Shown here in pieces: positions 16,620-25,307 of a stretch of 64,000 nucleotides of DNA. Position 1 is the first letter of the stretch, and each line of letters begins with the position of its first letter. Both the position numbers and the translations under genes were made by a program. The stretch comes from Chryseobacterium turcicum (GTDB taxonomy: Bacteria > Bacteroidota > Bacteroidia > Flavobacteriales > Weeksellaceae): assembly GCF_021010565.1 (NCBI RefSeq), contig NZ_JAJNAY010000002.1, forward strand, positions 930,001 through 994,000, in the 5' to 3' direction. Below the pieces are notes generated by a model. The model saw only the letters and a program-made list of their open reading frames with translations. It was not told where the DNA came from and made no database searches.

Positions 16620-17525
16620 TTAACAGTCTATTAAATCATCCCATTCGAAAATTGTGGTAAAACCTTTTCCCCAAAAATAGTCCTTAAAGCCTACAAATTT
16701 TGAGCTCATTACAAAATCCCCGCCCCAAGCACCTAAACTTTTGACAAAACTTGGGCAATCTGAGAAAAACTTAGACTTAACTGTCGGAATTTCAATAAAA
16801 TCAGAAATTTTTTGTTCATGTATCATCATTAGTTCTGAAAAATTTTCCAATTCATCACATAACAAAATATTTCTTGTGAGATTTGAAAATTCATCTACCA
16901 TAATTTGAGACTTTATTTTTGACCTGTAAAGTTGAATAGCTTCGCGGCTATCTTGCTTTTGATTGAGGTGAATAAAAATGAGTTCATTTTTAAATTTCGG
17001 ACTAAAATTTATCTTCTCAAAAGAGATTTCTGGTTTATTCTGAAACAACACTGCAGATTTTGCATTGGCCACCGCAATATCGTATCCACTTCCACCCAAA
17101 CTGATTGTATTCAGATAAAAAGGATCTACTTCTGACCATTCGGCAAGATTGTTCATTAAAGTAGAGCTGCTTCCTAAACCATAATCTGAAGGAAACTGAA
17201 GGTTTGTTTTTAAATGATAGGTATCTGTGCTTTTAAATTTAGTTTCAGAAAGGCTCTGAACGTTTTTAAGAGTTTTAAGAATAAACTCTGCACTTTGATT
17301 AATATTGGTTTCTAAAATCTGCCACGTTTTATAATCGATGACCGCTTTTAACCATAATTCGTTTTGATGATAGGCTTCCCAGAAAATAATAGGCTTCCCG
17401 TCTTGCTTTTCTTCAAAAAAAAACTCCTGCCCTAGCTTTGTGGGTACCGCTAGGACAAGAGCTCCGTCTACAGCGAAATATTCTGAAGTAAGCATAAGCT
17501 TTCCCGGTGAATATATTTCGCCCAT
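16620..17525 (-). CDS. GYDIA-family GHMP kinase
   Basis: 301 aa. It opens with SPGKLMLTSEY (6-16), has the GHMP ATP-binding motif GLGSSST (116-122) and the name-giving GGSGYDIA (144-151). The group is found in Bacteroidota and is related to mevalonate and phosphomevalonate kinases, so phosphorylation of a mevalonate-pathway intermediate is plausible but not proven. It lies 10 bp after fabD on the same strand and is probably the last gene of a run that starts with the porin and bshC. The GHMP family also contains sugar kinases, which remain possible. Confidence 0.88.
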   Translation of the reverse strand: MGEIYSPGKLMLTSEYFAVDGALVLAVPTKLGQEFFFEEKQDGKPIIFWEAYHQNELWLKAVIDYKTWQILETNINQSAEFILKTLKNVQSLSETKFKSTDTYHLKTNLQFPSDYGLGSSSTLMNNLAEWSEVDPFYLNTISLGGSGYDIAVANAKSAVLFQNKPEISFEKINFSPKFKNELIFIHLNQKQDSREAIQLYRSKIKSQIMVDEFSNLTRNILLCDELENFSELMMIHEQKISDFIEIPTVKSKFFSDCPSFVKSLGAWGGDFVMSSKFVGFKDYFWGKGFTTIFEWDDLIDC

Positions 17526-17535
17526 TTTATTTTAA

Positions 17536-18411
17536 TTAGATAGCAGAAGCAGAAGCTACTGTACTATTAATTTTCTTGATTAATCCCTGAAGAGTTTTCC
17601 CAGGGCCAACTTCTACAAAATTTGTGGCACCATCTTTAATCATATTCTGTACAGACTGCGTCCACTTTACAGGTCCCGTTAATTGAGCGATAAGATTAGC
17701 TTTAATCTGATCTGGATCTGTAATAGCTGTAGTCGTAATATTTTGATACACAGGAATTGTTGCTTTTCTGAATTTCGTATTTTCAATAGCAGCAGCCAAT
17801 CTTTCTTGCGCAGGTTGCATTAATGGTGAATGGAAAGCTCCGTTTACCGGTAGTAATAGTGCTCTTTTTGCCCCCGCTTCTTTTAATTTAATACAAGCTT
17901 CTTCTACCGCAACCGTTTCACCCGAAATTACCAATTGCCCAGGACAGTTGTAATTTGCAGGAACTACTACTCCGCTGATTGATGCGCAGATTTCTTCTAC
18001 TTTAGCATCATCTAACCCTAAAATAGCAGCCATAGAACTTGGGTTTGCATCACAAGCAGCCTGCATTGCTTTTGCTCTTTCAGAAACAAGTTTCAACCCG
18101 TCGTCAAAAGATAAAACTCCGTTGGCAACCAACGCCGAAAACTCTCCCAAAGAGTGACCTGCAACCATTTCTGCACCAAGACCATTTACCGCTTTTAAAG
18201 CTGCAACAGAATGTATGAATATTGAAGGTTGTGTAACTTCTGTTTTCTTAAGATCCTCATCTGTTCCCCTAAACATAAGGGAAAGAATATCAAAACCTAA
18301 AATTTCGTTAGCAGATTCCATCAGGTCTTTAATGTCTTTACGGGAGTCGTATAATTCTTGTCCCATACCTACAAACTGTGATCCCTGACCTGGAAATATA
18401 AGTGCTTTCAT
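17536..18411 (-). CDS. fabD: Malonyl CoA-acyl carrier protein transacylase
   Basis: 291 aa. The FPGQGSQ start (6-12), the nucleophile motif GHSLGE (85-90, Ser87) and the GAFHSPLM segment with the catalytic His are present. The enzyme loads malonyl groups onto acyl carrier protein for fatty-acid elongation in the cytoplasm. It is separated from the GHMP kinase gene by only 10 bp and from the upstream LysM gene by 57 bp. Nothing unusual was seen in length or motifs. Confidence 0.97.
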   Translation of the reverse strand: MKALIFPGQGSQFVGMGQELYDSRKDIKDLMESANEILGFDILSLMFRGTDEDLKKTEVTQPSIFIHSVAALKAVNGLGAEMVAGHSLGEFSALVANGVLSFDDGLKLVSERAKAMQAACDANPSSMAAILGLDDAKVEEICASISGVVVPANYNCPGQLVISGETVAVEEACIKLKEAGAKRALLLPVNGAFHSPLMQPAQERLAAAIENTKFRKATIPVYQNITTTAITDPDQIKANLIAQLTGPVKWTQSVQNMIKDGATNFVEVGPGKTLQGLIKKINSTVASASAI

Positions 18412-18468
18412 TTATTTATTTAAAGTTTAATATCAATTATAGTTTAATAATAGAGTCCTTAAAGAGTT

Positions 18469-20193
18469 TTAAGGAACCAGTCTGATCACACGGAAACCAG
18501 TATTTACATACGCTCCGTTTGATTTAGATTTTACAAATTCAAATTTAGTAGCCAACTGAGTTTGCACTTTATTGATTTGTTTAAAGATTTCTCCTTTTTT
18601 ATTTTCTCTTGTCAGCATATCGTTGACTACATCAAAACCAATCACGGCATATTTACCCGGAGTTTTGCAGTATTTTGATTTGTATGCAGCTAAGATTTCT
18701 TTTTCAAAACTTCCGTCAGTATTGATTTTTCTGTCCATTAGATAAACCAAACTTGCCTGACTCAATTCATCCACTTTTTTATCGAAACTGGGCACGGCAT
18801 ACATACTGAATGCTTTTATACCCTGCACTTCTTTCGACAAAGCAATTACTTTATTTGAAAAAGCTTCTCCTAAAGCATCATTATCACTCGCCAAAATTGC
18901 AATAACCGGAGCAGATTGCCCTGTCATCATGTTTTGATCCAACTGAATTTCTGCAGCAGTATTTACAACAGTAATCTGAGCATTTTTAATATTTTTCTCA
19001 AGACTAGACTTCAGATAATTGGCATTCTCTTTTTTAGCGTCTGCAACAATATAAATTTTCTGATTAGAATATACCGATTTTACTTCTTCAGCAATTTTAT
19101 CGGCATACGTTTGATTGTTGGTTTCAACAATAATCAGATTGCTATAGTTATATAATTCCGGCGAGTTGGCAAATGGAGCCACTACAGGAATTTTTTGAGT
19201 TTTAGTAAAATCTAAAAGGTCAATAACATTTGACTTGAAGAAAGGCCCGATAATTAAATCGGTATTATTAGGATTGATTTGCGATAAAGAACTCTTAAAT
19301 GAGGCTTCATTACCTGAATCAACAATTTTAATATCTAATTTCTGTCCGTTTGAAGCATTTCTTTCGATTGCTAATTTTGCACCGGTAAGAAAATCGGTAG
19401 CCATTGCACGATACTGAGTTTCATTGGTACTGTACCCGAAAGGAAGCATCAAAACAACGCTTAATGCATCACCATTCTTTTTGATATAAGCAGCATCAAG
19501 TTTTCTGATTTTCAAAATCATTCCGGCTTTTAAACCTTTTGATAATTCAGGATTTAATGCAATCAATTCATCAATTGTAACTCCGAATTTATTTACAATT
19601 GAAAAAACTGTATCGCCTTGTTCAACTGTATATGTAGCATATTCATCCTGATTAGAATGTGCACTTCCGCCAGAAGACCTGTCGTTTCCGGAATCTATTT
19701 TAGTTTTGTTATTATTTACCGAAGTAGATTCAGTAACACGCTCAGCAGGTTTTATTACGGTAGCGGCTATTGTCTGATTTCCACCGTATTTTTTAATACT
19801 ATCTAGAGGTAAAGTGATTTCGTCTCCGATTTTCAAATGAGAATCCAAATCAGGATTCAATTTTCTTAAATCAGTCTCAGAGATTCTGTATTGTTTAGTA
19901 ATACCGTAAACCGTTTGTTTAGGTTGAAGGATTATTTTTCCAGTTTGTGAAGAAGTATTTACAGCAGGGGTTTTAGTAGAAACAGCAGTTCCTGTTTTCA
20001 CATTCACAACATCGCCGATGGAAAACTTCCCGTCTTTCACTGCAGGATTCAGCTTATAAAGCTCATCCAGTGAAATTCCGTATTTCTTAGAAATATTGTA
20101 GGGAGTATCCCCTTTTATAACCGTGTGTGTTTTCTGAGCAGATAAACTTAGAAACATACATAAACCAGATAGTACAAAAAACCTCTTAATCAT
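18469..20193 (-). CDS. LysM protein fused to a type 1 periplasmic-binding fold
   Basis: 574 aa. A signal peptide (1-20) is followed by LysM repeats at about 22-66 and 187-230, with a more divergent one at about 87-129, and a Ser/Asn-rich linker around 155-185. The C-terminal half, from about 245, resembles the type 1 periplasmic-binding fold of the LppC/LpoA and amino-acid-receptor kind (MLPFGYSTNE, LIIGPFF, IPVVAPFANSP). The LysM repeats would hold it on peptidoglycan. A role in regulating cell-wall synthesis, by analogy to LpoA, is inference. It lies between bshC and fabD, 37 bp after bshC. Confidence 0.88.
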   Translation of the reverse strand: MIKRFFVLSGLCMFLSLSAQKTHTVIKGDTPYNISKKYGISLDELYKLNPAVKDGKFSIGDVVNVKTGTAVSTKTPAVNTSSQTGKIILQPKQTVYGITKQYRISETDLRKLNPDLDSHLKIGDEITLPLDSIKKYGGNQTIAATVIKPAERVTESTSVNNNKTKIDSGNDRSSGGSAHSNQDEYATYTVEQGDTVFSIVNKFGVTIDELIALNPELSKGLKAGMILKIRKLDAAYIKKNGDALSVVLMLPFGYSTNETQYRAMATDFLTGAKLAIERNASNGQKLDIKIVDSGNEASFKSSLSQINPNNTDLIIGPFFKSNVIDLLDFTKTQKIPVVAPFANSPELYNYSNLIIVETNNQTYADKIAEEVKSVYSNQKIYIVADAKKENANYLKSSLEKNIKNAQITVVNTAAEIQLDQNMMTGQSAPVIAILASDNDALGEAFSNKVIALSKEVQGIKAFSMYAVPSFDKKVDELSQASLVYLMDRKINTDGSFEKEILAAYKSKYCKTPGKYAVIGFDVVNDMLTRENKKGEIFKQINKVQTQLATKFEFVKSKSNGAYVNTGFRVIRLVP

Positions 20194-20230
20194 TTTCGAT
20201 ATTATAATTTACAAAAATACTTCTTTAAAA

Positions 20231-21817
20231 TTAAATGGCAACAATTATTAATTTTGAATCTTCTACCACCATCTCCTCCATGCAAAATTCTATCCAAGAA
20301 AATCCGAAATCTGCAAAAAATACAGAGAAATTATATATTCTTTCTTGCCAGGTTTTTGACGGATGAACATCTAAAAATAGATTCTCCAAACGTTCTAAAA
20401 GCTCATTTTGTTTTATCTTTTCAGCACGAAGAAGCCTTTTTTTCATTCTTTCGAAAGATTTCAATTGTCTGGTTTCTTCAGCTTTTACAAGATTTCCAAA
20501 AGACTGGTCTGTACTTTCGGCTGCGTTTTTCAATTCTAAAAACTGCTTCGTCAAGAGATTTTCTTTTTCACTAAGTAAATGAAGAATTTCATTATTATCT
20601 AAAATTTTGTCATTCGTAATTTTTGTGAAATTCTGAAAAAAATCATCCAACTTTAAATTAAGTTTTTCAATTTTCCCAATTGTCTTTTCTTTTAAAAATA
20701 ACATCGAGTTCCTCGGAATCAAGATTGGAAAAGGTAAATTGAGTTCCGTAAAATAGTCTTTCAATTCGAGCCAGTACATGATTTCTGCATTTCCACCAAT
20801 ATAAGCAAGATTTGGCAAAACAGTTTCCTGATAAACAGGTCGCATCAATGCATTAGGGCTAAATTTTTCAGGAGAGTTTTCAAGTTCACTAAGAATTTCT
20901 TCTTTTGTAAACTGAATATTTTTATCTACAACGATATAGTTATTACCATCAAAATCTATCCTATCACGAGTTTCGGAAAGATAGAATAAATTAATTTCCC
21001 GAGGATTAACCTGAACTTTGCCGTATTTATCTGTCAGAAAATCTACTTTCTCTATTGAGTTTTTATGTAAGCTGAAATTCTCAAGCTCATCTTTAAAAAC
21101 ATCTTTAATTTGGTTTTTAAGTTCTTTTGAATCGCCATCTAGAATCAATAATCCAAAATCTGAAAACAATCTGTGAACCAAAGTCTGAATGGCTTTCGTT
21201 AAAGTATTTCCATTTTTATACGCTTCTTTAAGCATTAAAATAAGCTCAGTTCCGAAAATAGAATCTTTAAATTCTTTTTCAAATTCAGAAATAAAAAAAA
21301 TATCATTTATAAAAATCCTTCCTACAGCACCACCAGAATGTTCATTGATTTCGTAATAATTATTCTCAGTTTTAAAATGATTGATTTCTGCAAAATCATG
21401 GTCTTCAGAAGCCATCCAATAGATTGGAACAAAATTGAAATCAGGGAAATTCTGCTTTAAATAAGTACAAGTCTTTATCGTCTGCAGAATTTTATAGATA
21501 AAGAAAACAGGTCCGGAAAACAGGTTCAACTGATGCCCGGTTGTAATGGTAAATGTATTTTTATGCTTAAGATTTTCTAAATTCTCAATCTGATTCGAAG
21601 AAAGTTTAAAATCAGAAAGCTGCGATTTTATGGCTTCAGAAAGAATTTCTCTTTTATCTGAAGTGAACGAGTCTTGTTTTGAATGAATTTGCTGAGCGAA
21701 ATTTTCTAGTGAAAAAGTATGTGCTTCAAACCCTTCAATATCATGATTCAGGAAATCTTTTACCAATTGTGGAATACTTTCAATTTCGCTGAATGCTATT
21801 TTGTTTATTGTTTTCAA
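20231..21817 (-). CDS. bshC: Bacillithiol synthase, cysteine-adding enzyme
   Basis: 528 aa, the family length. Characteristic segments are TTGHQLNLFSGPVFFIYK (94-111) and YWMASEDHDFAEI, then the coiled-coil rich region in the second half that BshC uses for dimer formation. The enzyme adds cysteine to glucosaminyl-malate in the last step of bacillithiol synthesis, which gives this organism a thiol buffer other than glutathione. bshA and bshB are not in the window. It follows the porin gene after 12 bp, so they are probably cotranscribed. Confidence 0.95.
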   Translation of the reverse strand: MKTINKIAFSEIESIPQLVKDFLNHDIEGFEAHTFSLENFAQQIHSKQDSFTSDKREILSEAIKSQLSDFKLSSNQIENLENLKHKNTFTITTGHQLNLFSGPVFFIYKILQTIKTCTYLKQNFPDFNFVPIYWMASEDHDFAEINHFKTENNYYEINEHSGGAVGRIFINDIFFISEFEKEFKDSIFGTELILMLKEAYKNGNTLTKAIQTLVHRLFSDFGLLILDGDSKELKNQIKDVFKDELENFSLHKNSIEKVDFLTDKYGKVQVNPREINLFYLSETRDRIDFDGNNYIVVDKNIQFTKEEILSELENSPEKFSPNALMRPVYQETVLPNLAYIGGNAEIMYWLELKDYFTELNLPFPILIPRNSMLFLKEKTIGKIEKLNLKLDDFFQNFTKITNDKILDNNEILHLLSEKENLLTKQFLELKNAAESTDQSFGNLVKAEETRQLKSFERMKKRLLRAEKIKQNELLERLENLFLDVHPSKTWQERIYNFSVFFADFGFSWIEFCMEEMVVEDSKLIIVAI

Positions 21818-21829
21818 CCTGCTTAAATT

Positions 21830-23770
21830 TTAGTTGAACATATACCATAAAATCCCGATGTTTAATCTAAAATCATAAACCGGATAATGTGGAAATGCAT
21901 AAGATTTGTTATGAGAAACGAGCGTTCCTATTTGCTGACCTTCGATAAAGAAAAACATTCTTTTAACTTTCATATTGACATAAACATCTGCAATAGGCTG
22001 TCCTCCGATAGAGAAAGAATCTGCGCTCGGTAAAATATATTCGTTAAGAATCGGGAAATATTCTCGACTCGCAAATTTTGAGAAATAATATACTTTTAAA
22101 CCAGCCTGAACTTCTGCTGCATTCTTGAATGCTTTAGACTGAAAGAAAAAGTTGGCTCTTCCTATAAAAGAAGGCAATGGCAACAATTCTTTATTCGTTA
22201 AAACATTTTGAAACTGTAATCTTGTATTTAAATGAAACTTGCCGTAACTGAATGTTGCATCACCACCGATTTGAGAAATATTGACAGAGTTGTCGCTTTG
22301 TTTTGGCATTGCCGCAACATCAAAATAAGTATAATTATCTATTCTAAAATAGTTGGCAAACAATTCTGTTTTAAACCATTTTAGATTAACATTTCCTCCA
22401 ATTTCAGTTACCGACTGATTTTTTGCATTGGTAAGGAAATAATTGAAATTATTATACACCGACGCATTCGCAAGATAATTGAATGACGGATATGAATTTT
22501 GGAAATTCACTTTTGCATTCACAAAATAATCTTTAATAGGCTCAAACTTGATATTATTTGTCGTCTTCAAATAATTTCCAAACTGATTTCCTTTTGAAAT
22601 TTCTAAGAATGAATTAACCTGGAATTTATCAAATAGTTTAACCTGTAGATTTCCAACTGCTCCCAATCTATTCTCTTTAAGTTCAGAAGGAATTTCAAGA
22701 TTCGGCAATGTAATTTGGTCAACCCCAAATTTTAGCATTTGATATCTTAATCCTGCATCCAATTTAAAACGTTCGTTATCGAAGACCAAACTGAAAGTAT
22801 TGCTTAAATTATTTGAATACTTTTTCGTTGCAAGAGGAAAACCATTTACGAGTTCCGCCGCTGAAGTATACCAATATGGCTCTAAAGCACCTTGATTATA
22901 ATAATATTTATTCCCTTGATTAAAAATAGTATGTCGAATTCTAAAAGGAAATTTTTCTGCATTAAAAGGAGTAAACTGATGACTCAAATAATATCTACGG
23001 TAAGAATATTGTGAACTCGATGATGCCAAATTCACCAAAGCTCTATCTCGACTTCTAAATTCACTATCTCCAGACTGAAACAGGTTGTCATCGACAATTC
23101 CTCCATTTTCCTGGTTGTTTACATTCTGATGAAGGTAATGAGCAAATAATTCATAATTTCCACTTTTTGAAGTATAATGCCCTGAAAACAAAGTATTGTT
23201 GTTGGCTGCTAATGAATTTCTGTAAAATCCTTGAGAACGAAGTCCCATATAATCTAAAGCGAAATTAAATCGCTTCCCAATATTTTGGGTATACGTTGAC
23301 TGCAAAGCTGCTCCGTTTTTCATTGCGGTATGATAAATAAAAGTAGCAGTAGGCGTTTTTACATCATAATATTTGATATCATTGACTCCTAAAATACCGT
23401 ACGATTTATTTGCCGGCAGTAGAGAAAGATTTTGCTCAGCATTCACTTCGTAAGATAGAGGATTGAATCCCGACCCTATATTTGCAAACTGCACTCTTCC
23501 AAAATTATCTCTGTTGTTATACTGAGAAAAAATATACGTTTTATTAAAGGTCATCGCTGTATCAAATATTTTCTTTTCAGAAAACTGCGTTTGATACTGA
23601 TAATCATTAATCGTTGGTTTAAAAATTTTAAGAGAATCTTTTTTCCCGGAATCTATTACTAAAGTATCTTTTAGCTTTTTATCGAGCAGGTTAGAGTCTG
23701 TTTTATTAACAATAACCTGAGCCTTCGTAAAGGGAGCGAGGAAAAATATGATTAGAAAAAGGTATTTCAT
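21830..23770 (-). CDS. Bacteroidota putative porin
   Basis: 646 aa with a signal peptide (about 1-17) and then a polar segment with repeated short Lys/Asp stretches. From about residue 75 the sequence is a long series of beta-strands with many Tyr, Phe and Asn, ending FRLNIGILWYMFN, typical of a large outer-membrane barrel. The segment YIFSQYNNRDNFGRVQFANIGSG, given here only as positions 79-101, is the kind of conserved start seen in the Bacteroidota 'putative porin' group. The substrate is unknown. It is the first gene of the minus-strand run porin-bshC-LysM-fabD-GHMP kinase and is separated from the SusD gene upstream by a terminator. Confidence 0.85.
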   Translation of the reverse strand: MKYLFLIIFFLAPFTKAQVIVNKTDSNLLDKKLKDTLVIDSGKKDSLKIFKPTINDYQYQTQFSEKKIFDTAMTFNKTYIFSQYNNRDNFGRVQFANIGSGFNPLSYEVNAEQNLSLLPANKSYGILGVNDIKYYDVKTPTATFIYHTAMKNGAALQSTYTQNIGKRFNFALDYMGLRSQGFYRNSLAANNNTLFSGHYTSKSGNYELFAHYLHQNVNNQENGGIVDDNLFQSGDSEFRSRDRALVNLASSSSQYSYRRYYLSHQFTPFNAEKFPFRIRHTIFNQGNKYYYNQGALEPYWYTSAAELVNGFPLATKKYSNNLSNTFSLVFDNERFKLDAGLRYQMLKFGVDQITLPNLEIPSELKENRLGAVGNLQVKLFDKFQVNSFLEISKGNQFGNYLKTTNNIKFEPIKDYFVNAKVNFQNSYPSFNYLANASVYNNFNYFLTNAKNQSVTEIGGNVNLKWFKTELFANYFRIDNYTYFDVAAMPKQSDNSVNISQIGGDATFSYGKFHLNTRLQFQNVLTNKELLPLPSFIGRANFFFQSKAFKNAAEVQAGLKVYYFSKFASREYFPILNEYILPSADSFSIGGQPIADVYVNMKVKRMFFFIEGQQIGTLVSHNKSYAFPHYPVYDFRLNIGILWYMFN

Positions 23771-23811
23771 GAATATTTTTTGTACAGCAAAAATAAGAAA
23801 TAAAAGGCAAT

Positions 23812-23839
23812 AAAAAACCCCGTCGATTGACGGGGTTTT
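23812..23839 (-). terminator. Terminator of the second SusC/SusD operon
   Basis: AAAACCCCGTC (23814-23824) and GACGGGGTTTT (23829-23839) pair perfectly with a 4-base loop. On the minus strand the stem runs into six T. It lies 23 bp after the SusD stop. Confidence 0.93.
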
Positions 23840-23862
23840 GGTTTATATAATTATATTAATAA

Positions 23863-25290
23863 TTAGTTATCATAACCAGGATTAGATACAATTGCAGTAC
23901 CTGCAACATTTGTTTCTGATTGAGGAATTGGGAATGCCAATAAATTATTTCCTAAATTAACGGTTCCGTTAGTTCCTCCATTTGAAATATTTTTAGGAAG
24001 ATTTGTACCCCATCTTAGTAAATCCCACATTCTAAATCCTTCACCTAAAAGTTCTCTTGATCTTTCAGCTTTAAGGATGTTAATGTCTACTACTGTTGGT
24101 GCAACATAAGGAACAATTTTTACTCTTTCAGCGTGAATTGCTTGATAATAACCTAATGCAGTAGCAGCGCTTCCTCCGTTTAACTCAGCTTCAATACCAT
24201 TTAGTAAAACTTCTTCATATCTCACCATTCTGATATTGTTATCACTAGCTAAAGCAGGATATTTTCCATTTAAAAATCTACCTGCTACACCACTAGAAGC
24301 TCCTATAGCATTTCTTCTAACATCTTGTGCAACATAACTATTATAGGTAGCTGTTTTTACTACAACATTCTTATAAGCACCTTCACCATTATAAAAATCA
24401 TTAAGTGAGGGAGCAATTGTCACAGCAGAACCTACTGCCAATTCGAACATTGAATTTGAAGCAGAGTTATTAAGTGTGAAACTAGAAACAAAAGACTCAC
24501 CCTTTACAACGCTCCATATTCCTGAAGCAACTATATTGTTTACTAAACTTCTTACTTTAGGATAATTACCTTTGTAAAGATAGTATCTCGACATTAATGC
24601 CTCAACAGAATGGTCATTCAAAACGGTTTTATCTCCATAAGAATTATTAGAATTTCCATCTAGATATTCAAATGCCTTAGCAAAGTCAGCTTCAATCTGT
24701 GCTTCTGTTTGCGCAATAGAAGATCTAGCCATATTAGCAGATGGATTATATTTTACTGGCAAAACCACTCCTAACTGAGCCGGGTTTTGAGTATATTTTT
24801 GTCCAAACAATCTTAGTAAATCAAAAAACGCTTGTGCTCTAAGTGCATATGCTTGCCCCTTTAGATGTTTGACTTTTTGACTAACTACAGCAGGATTAGC
24901 CGATTGTGCCCATGATAGATTATCTGCAGTATTAATAATTATATTTGATTTAGCAATAGCAGTATACATCGCCGTCCATGCACCAGTTGACTGAGCATTT
25001 GTTGAAAGCATTGTATAATTCATTATTGCGTTATGATATCCACTTCTTGTATTAGAATACATTTCATCACTTCTTACTTCAGATGTAGTAATAAAATAGT
25101 TTCCATAATAATTAAAATCTCTCATCGTCGCATAGTTACCATAAGTGAAAGCTTGTAACTTTTCAACTGTTGTTATGGGAGCCTGCTCTTCAGTATTAGA
25201 AAACTCTGTTTCTAAAAAGTCATCACTACATGATACTATAGTAAAAGCACCTATTATGGCAAAAGCTGCCTTAATTATATATTTTTTCAT
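23863..25290 (-). CDS. SusD/RagB-family nutrient-binding lipoprotein (pair 2)
   Basis: 475 aa. The signal peptide ends in a lipobox, TIVSC (about Cys21). The N-terminal helical region shows the SusD pattern LKGQAYALRAQAFFDLLRLFG at about 144-164, and the C-terminal part has ERSRELLGEGFRMWDLLRWG, a standard SusD_RagB signature. It binds a nutrient at the cell surface for its SusC partner, whose stop is 17 bp upstream. No degradative enzymes flank the pair, so the substrate cannot be guessed. It ends at a strong terminator. Confidence 0.95.
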   Translation of the reverse strand: MKKYIIKAAFAIIGAFTIVSCSDDFLETEFSNTEEQAPITTVEKLQAFTYGNYATMRDFNYYGNYFITTSEVRSDEMYSNTRSGYHNAIMNYTMLSTNAQSTGAWTAMYTAIAKSNIIINTADNLSWAQSANPAVVSQKVKHLKGQAYALRAQAFFDLLRLFGQKYTQNPAQLGVVLPVKYNPSANMARSSIAQTEAQIEADFAKAFEYLDGNSNNSYGDKTVLNDHSVEALMSRYYLYKGNYPKVRSLVNNIVASGIWSVVKGESFVSSFTLNNSASNSMFELAVGSAVTIAPSLNDFYNGEGAYKNVVVKTATYNSYVAQDVRRNAIGASSGVAGRFLNGKYPALASDNNIRMVRYEEVLLNGIEAELNGGSAATALGYYQAIHAERVKIVPYVAPTVVDINILKAERSRELLGEGFRMWDLLRWGTNLPKNISNGGTNGTVNLGNNLLAFPIPQSETNVAGTAIVSNPGYDN

Positions 25291-25307
25291 TTATTTAAAA
25301 ATTTTAT

